Positions 18,546 through 26,686 of a DNA stretch of 64,000 nucleotides are shown here, in pieces; the first letter of the stretch is position 1, and every line of letters begins with the position of its first letter. A program made the translations under genes and the position numbers. The notes beneath the pieces are model-generated. The model was not told the DNA's origin and did not search any database. It worked only from the letters and a program-made list of their open reading frames with translations. The DNA is from Micromonospora rhizosphaerae. GTDB taxonomy: Bacteria > Actinomycetota > Actinomycetes > Mycobacteriales > Micromonosporaceae. The DNA lies in contig NZ_FMHV01000002.1 in assembly GCF_900091465.1 (NCBI RefSeq), positions 1,426,001-1,490,000 on the forward strand, given 5' to 3'.

Positions 18546-20914
18546 TTCGGGAACGCGCCTATCCAGTCGAACCGTGGCACGTCCGGGAGGTCCGGCTCGA
18601 CATGGACGTGCTCGCCCAGTCCGAGTCGGTCTTCGCCCTCTCCAACGGGCACGTCGGGTTGCGCGGCAACCTCGACGAAGGAGAGCCGCACGGCCTGCCC
18701 GGCACGTACCTCAACTCCTTCTACGAGCTGCGGCCGCTGCCGTACGCGGAGGCCGGCTACGGCTTCCCCGAGTCCGGCCAGACCATCGTCAACGTCACCA
18801 ACGGCAAGCTGATCCGGCTGATGGTCGACGACGAGCCGCTCGACGTCCGGTACGGCGAACTCCTCGCCCACGAGCGGGTCCTCGACCTCCGCGCCGGCAC
18901 CCTGCACCGGGAGCTGCACTGGCGCTCCCCGGCGGGCCGGGAGGTCAAGGTGCGCAGCACCCGGCTGGTCTCCTTCACCCAGCGGGCGGCCGCCGCGATC
19001 AACTACGAGGTGGAAGCGGTCGACGGGCCGCTCCGGCTGATCCTGCAGTCGGAACTGGTGGCGAACGAGACCCTGCCGGCGCAGAGCCGCGACCCGCGGG
19101 TGGCCGCCGTGCTGGAGTCGCCGCTGCAGGCCGAGGAGGAGTTGACCACCGACGACGGCGGCCTGCTGATCCACCGAACCAAGGTCAGCGGGCTGCGGAT
19201 CGCCGCCGCGATGGCGCACGACGTGGAGGCCCCGGGGCGCACCACCATCGAGTCCGAGGGGTACCAGGACTGGGTCCGTACCACGGTTGGGTGCGTGGTC
19301 AAGCCGGGCGAGACGCTGCGGGTTGTCAAGTACCTGACGTACGGCTGGTCCAGCAAGCGGTCGCTGCCGGCGCTGCGCGACCAGGTCGGCGCGGCGCTGG
19401 CCGCCGCCCAGCTGGACGGCTGGGACGGGCTCCGCCGGGCCCAGCGGGAGTACCTCGACGAATTCTGGGACGCCGCCGACGTCCGGGTGGAGGGCGACCC
19501 GGAGGTGCAGCAGGCGGTGCGGTTCGGCCTGTTCCACGTGCTCCAGGCCGGCGCCCGGGCCGAGCGCCGGCCGATCTCGGCGAAGGGCCTGACCGGACCC
19601 GGCTACGACGGGCACGCCTTCTGGGACACCGAGATGTTCGTGCTGCCGGTGCTCACCTACACCCAGCCGACCGCGGTCCGGGACGCCCTGCACTGGCGCC
19701 ACAGCACGCTGCACCTGGCCCAGGAGCGGGCCCGGACCTTGAACCTGGAGGGCGCCGCCTTCCCTTGGCGGACGATCGAGGGCCCCGAGTCGTCGGCGTA
19801 CTGGCCGGCCGGGACGGCGGCCTTCCACGTCGCGGCCGACGTCGCGGACGCGCTGCGGCGCTACCTCCTGGTCACCGGGGACAACCAGCTCGAAACGGAC
19901 ATCGGCCTCGAACTGCTGGTGGAGACGGCGCGGCTGTGGCGCTCGCTGGGCCACCACGACCGGCACGGCCAGTTCCACATCGACGGGGTGACCGGCCCGG
20001 ACGAGTACACCGCGGTGAAGGACGACAACGTCTACACGAACCTGATGGCGCAGCGGAACCTGCTGACCGCCGCGGAGTGTGCGATGCGGCGCCGGGACCA
20101 GGCGCTCGACCTCGGCGTGACCGAGGAGGAGGCGGCGGCCTGGCGGGACGCGGCCCGGGCCATGCACATCCCGTACGACGAGGAGATCGATGTCCACGAG
20201 CAGGTGGAGGGCTTCACCCGGCTGCAGGAGTGGGACTTCGACCACACCCCGCCGGACAAGTACCCGCTGCTGCTGCACTACCCGTACTTCGACCTGTACC
20301 GCAAGCAGGTGGTCAAGCAGGCCGACCTGGTGCTGGCCATGCACTGGCGGGGGGACGCCTTCGCACCGGAGCAGAAGGTGCGCAACTTCCACTACTACGA
20401 GCGCCGGACCGTCCGGGACTCCTCCCTCTCCGCCTGCAGCCAGGCCGTCATGGCCGCCGAGGTGGGCCACCCGGAACTGGCCCACCGCTACCTGCGCGAG
20501 GCCGCGCTGATGGACCTGCACGACCTCAACGAGAACACCCGCGACGGTGTGCACATGGCCTCGCTGGCCGGCGCCTGGATCGCCCTGGTGGCCGGCTTCG
20601 GCGGCCTGCGCGATCACGACGGGACGCTGTCCTTCTCACCCCGGCTCTCCAGCCGGCTCAGCCGCCTGGAGTTCTCGCTGCAGTGGCGGTCGATCCGGCT
20701 GCGGGTGGACGTCCGGCCGCACCAGACGACGTACACGGTGCGCCACGACGGGCCGGACGCGGTGGTGGAGCTGCGCCATCACGGCGAGCCGGTCCGGGTC
20801 ACCCGGAACCAGCCGGTCACCGTGCCGGTGCCGCCGGCCCAGCCGTCCGCCCCGGAGCCGGAGCAGCCGCCCGGGCGGTCCCCACTGCTGCACCTGCCGG
20901 AGGAGTCCGGCTGA
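18542..20914 (+). CDS. GH65 disaccharide phosphorylase (maltose/trehalose/kojibiose type)
   Basis: 790-aa family 65 glycoside phosphorylase that splits an alpha-glucosidic disaccharide with phosphate, giving beta-glucose 1-phosphate and glucose. The N-terminal beta-sandwich begins [21 protein letters not shown]. The catalytic domain has [20 protein letters not shown] and the catalytic acid Glu in [12 protein letters not shown] at about 487. The last roughly 30 residues are Pro-rich. The coupled phosphoglucomutase upstream supports a phosphorylase rather than a hydrolase. Which disaccharide it uses cannot be read here. Confidence 0.93.
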   Translation: MIRERAYPVEPWHVREVRLDMDVLAQSESVFALSNGHVGLRGNLDEGEPHGLPGTYLNSFYELRPLPYAEAGYGFPESGQTIVNVTNGKLIRLMVDDEPLDVRYGELLAHERVLDLRAGTLHRELHWRSPAGREVKVRSTRLVSFTQRAAAAINYEVEAVDGPLRLILQSELVANETLPAQSRDPRVAAVLESPLQAEEELTTDDGGLLIHRTKVSGLRIAAAMAHDVEAPGRTTIESEGYQDWVRTTVGCVVKPGETLRVVKYLTYGWSSKRSLPALRDQVGAALAAAQLDGWDGLRRAQREYLDEFWDAADVRVEGDPEVQQAVRFGLFHVLQAGARAERRPISAKGLTGPGYDGHAFWDTEMFVLPVLTYTQPTAVRDALHWRHSTLHLAQERARTLNLEGAAFPWRTIEGPESSAYWPAGTAAFHVAADVADALRRYLLVTGDNQLETDIGLELLVETARLWRSLGHHDRHGQFHIDGVTGPDEYTAVKDDNVYTNLMAQRNLLTAAECAMRRRDQALDLGVTEEEAAAWRDAARAMHIPYDEEIDVHEQVEGFTRLQEWDFDHTPPDKYPLLLHYPYFDLYRKQVVKQADLVLAMHWRGDAFAPEQKVRNFHYYERRTVRDSSLSACSQAVMAAEVGHPELAHRYLREAALMDLHDLNENTRDGVHMASLAGAWIALVAGFGGLRDHDGTLSFSPRLSSRLSRLEFSLQWRSIRLRVDVRPHQTTYTVRHDGPDAVVELRHHGEPVRVTRNQPVTVPVPPAQPSAPEPEQPPGRSPLLHLPEESG

Positions 20915-20938
20915 CGCCTTGGGACGCCGCCGAACGCC

Positions 20939-20972
20939 GACGCGTCCCGGCCCGGGCGGGCCGGGACGCGTC
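20939..20972. terminator. Bidirectional hairpin terminator
   Basis: Perfect 15-bp inverted repeat, 20939-20953 against 20958-20972, with a 4-base loop. It lies between the convergent GH65 gene and the small basic protein gene and can end both. Confidence 0.88.
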
Positions 20973-20978
20973 GTACGG

Positions 20979-21158
20979 TCAGAACTGGCGGCCGTTGGAT
21001 GGACGGCCACCGGTGTCCCGGGGGGCCGTCGCCCGCGAGTCGTCGGCGGTACGTGCCAACGCCGCGCGGTCCGCCCACTCAGGCGAGCGGCTCATGTCCT
21101 GTTTGCGGCGTTGCTCCTGTTCGGTGGCCTGCTGCCGGGATCTGTCCTTCTTCGCCAT
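20979..21158 (-). CDS. Small hydrophilic protein, 59 aa
   Basis: Open frame from ATG at 21158, beginning MAKKDRSRQQATEQEQRRKQ and ending GRPSNGRQF. It is very charged, with no membrane segment and no cysteine. The codon third positions are GC-rich as in neighbouring genes, and it ends right before a strong shared terminator. Both points argue it is real. I do not recognise the family. Thioredoxin lies upstream on the same strand, 92 bases away, so a shared transcript is possible. Confidence 0.6.
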   Translation of the reverse strand: MAKKDRSRQQATEQEQRRKQDMSRSPEWADRAALARTADDSRATAPRDTGGRPSNGRQF

Positions 21159-21250
21159 GACGACCCTCGCGATCCGTCGGGGCGCGGCTGCGCCGATCTA
21201 CGGTCACCCTGCGCCTTCCCGATCGGCCCCGCGGCAAACGGCCCGGCGGG

Positions 21251-21598
21251 TCACGCCTCCAGGTGCCGGCCGAAGCTCAGCCGGAGGTGGTTCTTCGGCC
21301 GGGCGCCCACGATCGAGCCGACCACCTCGCCGTCCCGGAAGACCAGCAGGGTGGGCATGGACATGATCCCGTACGCCCGGGTGGTCACCGGGTTCTCGTC
21401 GGAGTTGAGCGTGGCGAAGAGGATTGCGTCGCCGAACTCCTCGGCGAGTTCAGCGAGGTGCTTGGAGACCGCCCGGCAGGGCGGGCACCACTCCGCCCAG
21501 AAGTCCACCACCACCGGCCGGGCGCTGGCCAGCACGGTCGCGGCGAACGTCCCGTCGGTGACCGTGGTCAGCCGGGCCTGTTCCGTGTCCTGAGGCAT
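21251..21598 (-). CDS. Thioredoxin
   Basis: 115-aa thiol-disulfide oxidoreductase. The active site is WAEWCPPC (Cys38 and Cys41), with CPPC in place of the classic CGPC. It carries the conserved cis-Pro region MSMPTLLVFRDGEVV. The CPPC variant usually shifts redox potential. Its start lies inside the 3' end of the MerR-type gene, a 31-base overlap in another frame, so they form one operon. This suggests the regulator senses redox state and the thioredoxin answers it. Confidence 0.93.
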   Translation of the reverse strand: MPQDTEQARLTTVTDGTFAATVLASARPVVVDFWAEWCPPCRAVSKHLAELAEEFGDAILFATLNSDENPVTTRAYGIMSMPTLLVFRDGEVVGSIVGARPKNHLRLSFGRHLEA

Positions 21599-21960
21599 GT
21601 TTCCTCCCGATGGGCGATCGCGCGGGCGAGTTGGGCGTGCAGCTGCCGCCGTACCGTGCCGAGCCGGTCGAGGTAGTCGTCCACCTCGGCGAGCTTGCGG
21701 CGCAGGACGGCAACCGAGTCCGGGCAGACGTCGCCGGAGCTGTTGCCGGCGCGAAGGCAGGCCACGAACGGCCGGATGTCGTCGAGCCCGAAGCCCACCG
21801 CGAGCAGGGCCCGGATCTCGTGCACGACCCGCAGCTCCGCCTCGTCGTAAATCCGGTAGCCGTTGGCGGAACGGCGCGGTCGTACCAGCCCGTGGGTCTC
21901 GTAGTACCGCAGGGTCCGGGTACTCGTCCCGGCTCGTTCCGCCAGCTCACCGATCAGCAT
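21568..21960 (-). CDS. MerR-family transcriptional regulator
   Basis: 130-aa regulator. Residues 1-70 are a MerR winged helix: MLIGELAERAGTSTRTLRYYE, then GLVRPRRSANGYRIYDE. A dimer helix follows. Cysteines occur at VACLRAG, DVCPDS and near the end (REETC), so a thiol or metal sensor is possible, but it does not match SoxR's C-x2-C-x-C-x5-C cluster. It overlaps the thioredoxin gene. A 20-bp near-palindrome at 21998-22017 upstream fits a MerR operator. Confidence 0.9.
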   Translation of the reverse strand: MLIGELAERAGTSTRTLRYYETHGLVRPRRSANGYRIYDEAELRVVHEIRALLAVGFGLDDIRPFVACLRAGNSSGDVCPDSVAVLRRKLAEVDDYLDRLGTVRRQLHAQLARAIAHREETCLRTRNRPG

Positions 21961-21997
21961 CCGGACCTCCCTCGCCCGCCCTCGCCGCCACGCTAAA

Positions 21998-22017
21998 CGT
22001 TGTCGCCGGCGTCAACG
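21998..22017 (-). promoter_or_regulatory. Putative MerR operator in a long-spacer promoter
   Basis: 20-bp near-palindrome with arms CGTTG and CAACG around CGCCGGCG; two symmetric positions deviate. Read on the minus strand it falls between TTGCGT and TAGCGT with a 19-base spacer, the geometry that MerR-type activators need. The alternative TTGACG box gives about 14 bases. It lies 38 bases upstream of the MerR start. Confidence 0.55.
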
Positions 22018-22092
22018 CAACAGGTGAGCGCGGTCACCAACCGGGTATGCCGGGCGTAGCCGGCGCGTACCCGGCGGTTGCGGAGGGCGGAG

Positions 22093-22755
22093 ATGGAGAT
22101 ACGCGAGGTGACGATCCCGGTGGCCGACGGTGGGCTACCGGCCGACGTGAACTTTCCGGACCACCCGCAAGGGGTGGTGCTCTTCGCGCACGGCAGCGGC
22201 AGTTCCCGGCACAGTCCGCGCAACGTCGCCGTCGCCCACGAACTCAACGACCGGTCGCTCGCCACCGTGCTGGTCGACCTGCTCACCCCTGAGGAGGACC
22301 GGGTCGACGCGGTGACCGCCGAGCTGCGCTTCAACATCGGAATGCTCGCCGACCGGTTGGCCGCCATCGTCGACTGGATGGGCACCGAGCAGATGCTGGC
22401 CCCGCTGCCGGTCGGTCTCTTCGGGGCCAGCACCGGTGCCGCCGCCGCCCTGGTCGCCGCGGCCGCCCGTCCGGAACGGGTCCGCGCGGTGGTGTCCCGT
22501 GGCGGCCGGCCCGACCTGGCCGGTCCGGCCCTGTCGTCCGTCCGGGCACCGACGCTGCTTCTGGTCGGTGGTCTCGACGAGCAGGTGATCGCGCTCAACG
22601 AGCAGGCCAGGGGCGAGCAGGGGGACGTGGCCGAGCTGCGGATCATCCCCGGCGCCACCCACCTCTTCGAGGAGCCCGGCACCCTTGAACAGGTCGCCGA
22701 CCAGGCGGCCTCCTGGTTCTCCCGCCATCTGGTGCCCGTGCACCGCGCCGCGTGA
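22093..22755 (+). CDS. Alpha/beta hydrolase, dienelactone-hydrolase-like
   Basis: 220-aa single-domain hydrolase. LFAHGSGSSRHSPRN near residue 35 is the oxyanion loop, GLFGASTGAAAAL holds the nucleophile with Ser in the GASTG elbow, a late Asp is in GLDEQVI, and a His is in GATHLFEEPG. The family includes proteins often fused to or near phosphoribosyltransferases, but none is here. ATG 22093 is preferred over TTG 22078 because of GGAGGGCGGAG upstream. It is convergent with the AI-2E-type transporter gene, with only 3 bases between the two stops. The substrate is unknown. Confidence 0.85.
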   Translation: MEIREVTIPVADGGLPADVNFPDHPQGVVLFAHGSGSSRHSPRNVAVAHELNDRSLATVLVDLLTPEEDRVDAVTAELRFNIGMLADRLAAIVDWMGTEQMLAPLPVGLFGASTGAAAALVAAAARPERVRAVVSRGGRPDLAGPALSSVRAPTLLLVGGLDEQVIALNEQARGEQGDVAELRIIPGATHLFEEPGTLEQVADQAASWFSRHLVPVHRAA

Positions 22756-22758
22756 CCG

Positions 22759-23871
22759 TCAGGCGGGTGCGGGGGAGCGGTGGCGTTGGACGGTGTCGAT
22801 GACCCGCCAGGTGACGGCGGCGATCGGCACCGAGACGAAGGCGCCGGCGATGCCGGCGATCAGCGTGCCGGCCGTGACCACGATCAGGATCACCGCCGGA
22901 TGCAGCTGCACCTGGCGCTTCATGATCAGCGGCTCCAGCAGGTTGCCCTCGATCTGCTGGACCGCGATCACCGCCGCCAGGGTGAGCAGCGCGGTGGTGG
23001 GGCCGTTCGCGGCGAGGGCGACCAGCACCGCCACCGCACCGGCCACCGTCGCCCCGATGATCGGCACGAACCCGCCGAGGAAGGTGATCAGTGCGAGCGG
23101 CAGGGCCAACGGTACCCGGAGCACCACCAGCGCCAGACCGATGCCGGTCGCGTCGATCGCCGCGATCATCATCGTGCCCCGGCTGTAGGAGCCGAGCGTC
23201 CGCCAGCCCACCCGGCCGGCCTCGGCGGTGACCGCCCGGTTCGGGCCGGTCATCCGGCGCAGCACCCAGCGCCACATCGACCGGCCGTCCTTGAGCAGGA
23301 AGAAGAGCAGCACGAGCGCGAACAGCAGCGAGCCGGCCACCTCGGCGGCGGTCCGGGCGCCGCGGATCGGGTCGGGGGCACCGCCGCTCAGCCCCTGCCG
23401 GGCCTGCTGAATCAACCTGTCCAACTGGGCCTCGGTGACCGGCAGGGTGGAGGTGACGAAGTCCCGGCTGCGCTCCACACCCTGGTCGAGCTGCTGGCTC
23501 AGCTCACCGAACTGGCTCGCGGTCAGGTTCCACACCAGTGCGCCGACCCCGACCAGGACGCCGAGCAGCAGCAGGATGGTGAGCAGGGCCGCGGGTGCGG
23601 CCGGTACCCGGAGCCGGCGCAGCAGGAGCAGCACCGGGTCGAGCAGCGCGGTGAGGAACAGGGTGCCAGCCAGCGCGATGGCCAGCGGCGCCAGCAGTAC
23701 CGCGATCTTGCCCAGCAGCCAGAGCCCGGTGACCACGACCACCAGGCAGGCGCTCCACGTCACCGCCGTCTGGACCGGCCAGGGCAGGCCGGCCCAGGCC
23801 TGACGGGGCCCCGCCGTACGGGCGCGCTCTGTCGTCAGCTCGGGCGTCCGCCCGCTACCGTCCTCGCCCAC
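22759..23871 (-). CDS. AI-2E family transporter (PF01594 type)
   Basis: 370-aa membrane protein with about eight hydrophobic segments, starting with GTG at 23871. The late stretch ALITFLGGFVPIIGATVAGA and VQQIEGNLLEPLIMKRQVQL is the family hallmark. Members include the AI-2 exporter TqsA and Na+/H+ antiporters, so the name does not prove quorum signalling. A periplasm-side coiled stretch, QFGELSQQLDQGVERSRDF, lies between helices. Single gene, convergent with the hydrolase. Confidence 0.9.
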   Translation of the reverse strand: MGEDGSGRTPELTTERARTAGPRQAWAGLPWPVQTAVTWSACLVVVVTGLWLLGKIAVLLAPLAIALAGTLFLTALLDPVLLLLRRLRVPAAPAALLTILLLLGVLVGVGALVWNLTASQFGELSQQLDQGVERSRDFVTSTLPVTEAQLDRLIQQARQGLSGGAPDPIRGARTAAEVAGSLLFALVLLFFLLKDGRSMWRWVLRRMTGPNRAVTAEAGRVGWRTLGSYSRGTMMIAAIDATGIGLALVVLRVPLALPLALITFLGGFVPIIGATVAGAVAVLVALAANGPTTALLTLAAVIAVQQIEGNLLEPLIMKRQVQLHPAVILIVVTAGTLIAGIAGAFVSVPIAAVTWRVIDTVQRHRSPAPA

Positions 23872-24023
23872 GTCGGCCCTCCTCGATCCCGGCGCACCGT
23901 ACCCGGCCCGGGTCCATCCGACACCCGCGTCGGCGTGTTCCCGTGGAGGCGGGCCGGACGGCTGGGCGTTTGTGCCTACGGACCTCGGGAAGGTATCAGG
24001 ATCCGAGGTGAGGGGAGAACGAC

Positions 24024-24206
24024 GTGCGTGACTTCATGAACAAGGCCAAGGGTTTCGCCGACCGGTACGAGAAGCAGGTCGACCAGGCGATGGACAAGGC
24101 CGGGGAGACGGCCAACCGGCGCACCGGCGGCAAGTACGAGGAGCAGATCAAGAAGGGCGTCGAGACGGCCAAGCAGCGCACCGGCGAGGGTGGCCAGAAG
24201 CGCTGA
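24024..24206 (+). CDS. MT0933/Rv0909-like antitoxin-family small protein
   Basis: 60-aa charged helical protein MRDFMNKAKGFADRYEKQ with repeated (T)GGKYEEQIKKGVE and a basic tail. The pattern matches the small actinobacterial family annotated as antitoxins after Rv0909. No toxin gene flanks it, so it may be a stress or DNA-associated protein. GTG 24024 follows GGGGAG. A 15-bp hairpin ends the gene. Confidence 0.8.
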   Translation: MRDFMNKAKGFADRYEKQVDQAMDKAGETANRRTGGKYEEQIKKGVETAKQRTGEGGQKR

Positions 24207-24223
24207 GGTCGCCTCGCTTTCGG

Positions 24224-24262
24224 GTGGGGTCGCTGAGCAGAAGGTCCGCTCAGCGACCCCAC
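24224..24262 (+). terminator. Hairpin terminator
   Basis: Perfect 15-bp inverted repeat, 24224-24238 against 24248-24262, 17 bases after the antitoxin-like gene. The right arm also spans the end of the remnant coding segment on the minus strand. Confidence 0.85.
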
Positions 24263-24378
24263 CGCACCTCGGCGTACTTGCGCCGGCCGTACTCGCCCTC
24301 GATCCGGACGTGCAGCTCTCCGGTCAGGTACAGCCTGCGCGCCCAGCCGATCCGCCCTCGCCATCTCGGCTCGATGGT
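24250..24378 (-). pseudogene. Coding-like segment without a start codon (small basic protein remnant)
   Basis: On the minus strand one frame reads 42 residues between stops, including RIGWARRLYLTGELHVRIEG and EYGRRKYAEVRWGR. Third positions are rich in G/C, as in true genes here. No ATG, GTG or TTG exists in this frame before the upstream TGA, although ATGATG lies one base out of frame at its head. It may be a gene that lost a base at its start, or use a non-standard start. I do not recognise the family. Confidence 0.4.
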
Positions 24379-24410
24379 GCGGCATCATGCCCGGACGCTA
24401 GCCGTCGCCG

Positions 24411-25091
24411 TCAGGGCCGGCCAGCCGATTCCGCCTCGCGGAGCAGCGCCGGCAGGTCGCCGAGGGCGGCGACCATCGGGCCGTCCCAGGTCGGGTCCGT
24501 GTCGTTGTGCTCCGTCGTCCGGATCACCGTCATGCCGACCGCCGCCGCGCCGGCGAGTTCGCCGTCCGCGCCGTCGCCGACGAAGACGCAGCCGGTCGGT
24601 GCGACGCCGAGCCGGTCCGCCGCCGCGCGGTAGATGGCCGGGTCGGGCTTGGCCACGCCGAGCTCGCAGGAGAAAACCACGACGTCGAAGCGCCGGGACA
24701 GGGCACTGTGCGGCCACGCCTCGGCCGTCTCCGAGGTGGCGTTGCTGACCAGCGCGAGCCGGTGGCCGTCGGCGCGCAGTGCGTCCAGTACGTCCAGAGT
24801 GGACGGCGCGGCGGCCGCGAGTACCCGGCGGGCCAGTGCGTGGCGGTGCGCCCCGGCGCGGGCGATCTGGTCGTTCGAGGGTGAGCCGCCGAGTCTCCCC
24901 GCGAGGAGGCGGACGGTCTCCTCCACGTTCCACCGGACGAGTCGCTGCCGCCAGGTTGCGTGGTAGGCCGCGACCAGGGCGGGCGGGTCGACCCCCACCA
25001 TCGCGCCCATCTCCGCGACGACCCGGTCGCGCTCGGCGTCCGCGCCGTGGATCAGGGTGTGGAAGAGATCGAAGATCACCGGAACCGGCAT
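24411..25091 (-). CDS. HAD-family hydrolase
   Basis: 226-aa phosphatase-like protein. Motif I is FDLFHTLI: the nucleophile Asp is present, but the usual second Asp is Phe, as in haloacid-dehalogenase-type members (DLFxTL). Motif II is ALVSNATSE, the motif III Lys is in GVAKPDPAIY, and motif IV is CVFVGDGADGEL. A dehalogenase or a phosphatase with modified chemistry are both possible. Single gene. Confidence 0.87.
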   Translation of the reverse strand: MPVPVIFDLFHTLIHGADAERDRVVAEMGAMVGVDPPALVAAYHATWRQRLVRWNVEETVRLLAGRLGGSPSNDQIARAGAHRHALARRVLAAAAPSTLDVLDALRADGHRLALVSNATSETAEAWPHSALSRRFDVVVFSCELGVAKPDPAIYRAAADRLGVAPTGCVFVGDGADGELAGAAAVGMTVIRTTEHNDTDPTWDGPMVAALGDLPALLREAESAGRP

Positions 25092-25186
25092 CGCCGGATG
25101 TTACCGCGCCGGACCGGTGGGTAGCGGTTGGCGCCCGGCCTGACCACGACGTGGCCCAGGCCGGAACCGGGAGCCGGACATGACGA

Positions 25187-25219
25187 AGGGCCGGCCTCCC
25201 CTGTGGGGAGACCGGCCCT
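25187..25219 (-). terminator. Hairpin terminator after the C39-like protease gene
   Basis: 15-base arms, 25187-25201 and 25205-25219, with one mismatch and a 3-base loop, 21 bases beyond the stop codon at 25240. Confidence 0.8.
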
Positions 25220-25239
25220 CGTCGGTCATGCCGGCTGGA

Positions 25240-25902
25240 TCAGGAGCTGTAACCGCGGCCCGCGATCCAGTTGGCCAGCTCGGTGACGTCCATCCAGTAC
25301 TCCTGGACGGCCGGGTCGGCCGGGTCGGCGATCTTCACGGTGTTGCCGTTGTCCTTGTACTCCACCACGGTCAGGTAGTGACCGGGGTAGCTGTGCTCGA
25401 CGCCGTCGGCGTCAACCGCACCGCCCAGGATGTTGGCGACGACGGGACGGCCCTGGTCCACCGCGGCCTTCGCGTCGGCCCGCAGGCGCTCGACCTGCTC
25501 CTTGGTGGCCACGTCGTCACGGATCTCGGTGGTCTTGTACTTGCCGCCGGTGTACTCGTTGAGCACCCGGGTGATGTCGATGGCCGAGTCGGTGCCGTTC
25601 TCGGTCGTGCCGAGCTTCTGCGCCAGCTCGTCCTGGCTGACCGCCTTGCCCTCGGCGGACAGGGCGATCCGGGTCGAGGCCGGGCCGCAGTAGAAGTAGT
25701 TCGGCTGGGCCTGGTACTCGAAGTTGGCCCGGTTGTTGCTCTTCTCCGCACCCTTGCCGTTGCCCTTGTCGACGGTCACCGAGGTGACCGGCTTGGCCTC
25801 GGCCGGGGCGACGTGCGCGGCGACGACCGGACCGGCGATGACACCGCCGGACATGACCAGACCGGCGACCGACAGCATGCTCTTATGGAAGATCGTGTTC
25901 AT
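25240..25902 (-). CDS. Secreted C39-family-like cysteine protease
   Basis: 220-aa exported protein. Residues 1-36 form a signal peptide with hydrophobic core MLSVAGLVMSGGVIAGPVVA. The catalytic domain has Cys72 in NYFYCGPAS, His175 in PGHYLTVVEY and Asp193 in IADPAD, matching the papain-like peptidase C39 family 2 pattern. Targets could be wall or secreted peptides. MNTIFHKS at 25902 is used since the longer frame upstream is not protein-like. A GGAG lies 9 bases upstream, and a 9-bp hairpin stands just before it. Confidence 0.85.
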   Translation of the reverse strand: MNTIFHKSMLSVAGLVMSGGVIAGPVVAAHVAPAEAKPVTSVTVDKGNGKGAEKSNNRANFEYQAQPNYFYCGPASTRIALSAEGKAVSQDELAQKLGTTENGTDSAIDITRVLNEYTGGKYKTTEIRDDVATKEQVERLRADAKAAVDQGRPVVANILGGAVDADGVEHSYPGHYLTVVEYKDNGNTVKIADPADPAVQEYWMDVTELANWIAGRGYSS

Positions 25903-26260
25903 GTCGAAGCTCCATTCGGGGGGTTTGACGTCTCCGGGGTACGGAGACGTGCAAGCACCGGGAAGGCGCTCGGCTTGTTCACGGGGATCGCCGCGGCTGG
26001 TCCCTGCGGCGTACCGGGGTGTCAACGGCCCGGCCCCGCCCGGCATTTCGCCGGGGCCGGGTGACCCGGCATCGGGTGGTGCAACGGCCGGGGGCTCACC
26101 GTCATTCCGGCGCCGGGCCCGCGGCCCGGCCAGCTCCTCCGTCTACGAAGGGTTAAACGACCTGGGGGAGCGGCCCGATTCCGCCCGTCGGATGCCGTCG
26201 GTCACCGCCGATCCGGGCGGCCGGGTCGGAACCGGACAGAACTCGCGTCAGTCGGTCCGG
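25903..26260 (-). promoter_or_regulatory. Long leader of the C39-like gene with a hairpin near the start
   Basis: 358 bases without a gene. Close to the coding start a 9-bp perfect stem (25928-25936 with 25942-25950) can form in the mRNA leader, 26 bases before the ATG. Further upstream are GC-rich stretches able to fold, including GGCCCCGCCCGG and CCGGGGCCGGG around 26031-26060. I see no named riboswitch here. It may regulate translation of the protease. Confidence 0.45.
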
Positions 26261-26608
26261 TCAGAAGATTCGGTCGGTGCCAGACCGCCCGAAAGCCTGG
26301 TCACCGCGACCTAGCTGGTCGGACAGTCGTCGCTGTGCCGCCCGGTGCTCATGGGCGAGTCGGGTGAGGTAGATCAGCGCACCGGCCAGAACACCCATGT
26401 CGTCCAAATAGATCGGATCGGGGAGGATGTCGACCGGAAGAATCGTGTAGATCAGCGCCCCGTAGAAGGCGACCTTGCCGCCCACGCCCAGCGCGCCAAG
26501 CAGCCGGCGGGTGCGGACCACCCGGACCGCGAGCAGCACGGCACCGACCAGCGTCGCCAGCGCGACGATGCCGACGAGCACGACCAGGATCCACATCTCC
26601 CGGGACAC
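26261..26608 (-). CDS. YkvA family (DUF1232) membrane protein
   Basis: 115-aa protein with an N-terminal helix, ILVVLVGIVALATLVGAVLL, and the DUF1232 core FYGALIYTILPVDILPDPIYLDDMG, where the PxDxLPD motif is plain. A charged tail follows. The function is unknown; members are single-domain membrane proteins in many bacteria. The GTG start at 26608 gives MSREMW. It is followed upstream by a coiled-coil membrane protein on the same strand, 78 bases away. Confidence 0.88.
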   Translation of the reverse strand: MSREMWILVVLVGIVALATLVGAVLLAVRVVRTRRLLGALGVGGKVAFYGALIYTILPVDILPDPIYLDDMGVLAGALIYLTRLAHEHRAAQRRLSDQLGRGDQAFGRSGTDRIF

Positions 26609-26686
26609 ACCGCAACGCTAGCCGAGCCCGGCCACCCCCGCCGGCCACCCTCCGCCGGCGGAGCGACGGCCCGTTCGCCGCCGGTG

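Noticed and set aside
22759..23871. Quorum-sensing role from the AI-2E name
   Set aside because: The family covers antiporters too and no luxS or related gene is here; only the family name is kept.
24024..24206. Toxin-antitoxin locus around the Rv0909-like protein
   Set aside because: No toxin-like frame lies on either side.
25903..26160. Possible second c-di-AMP riboswitch upstream of the C39-like gene
   Set aside because: ACGGAGGAGC and CGGTGAGCC pieces look alike, but the GTCCCGAACC...CAGCTAACC core and closing stem are missing. The true riboswitch is at 30.7 kb.
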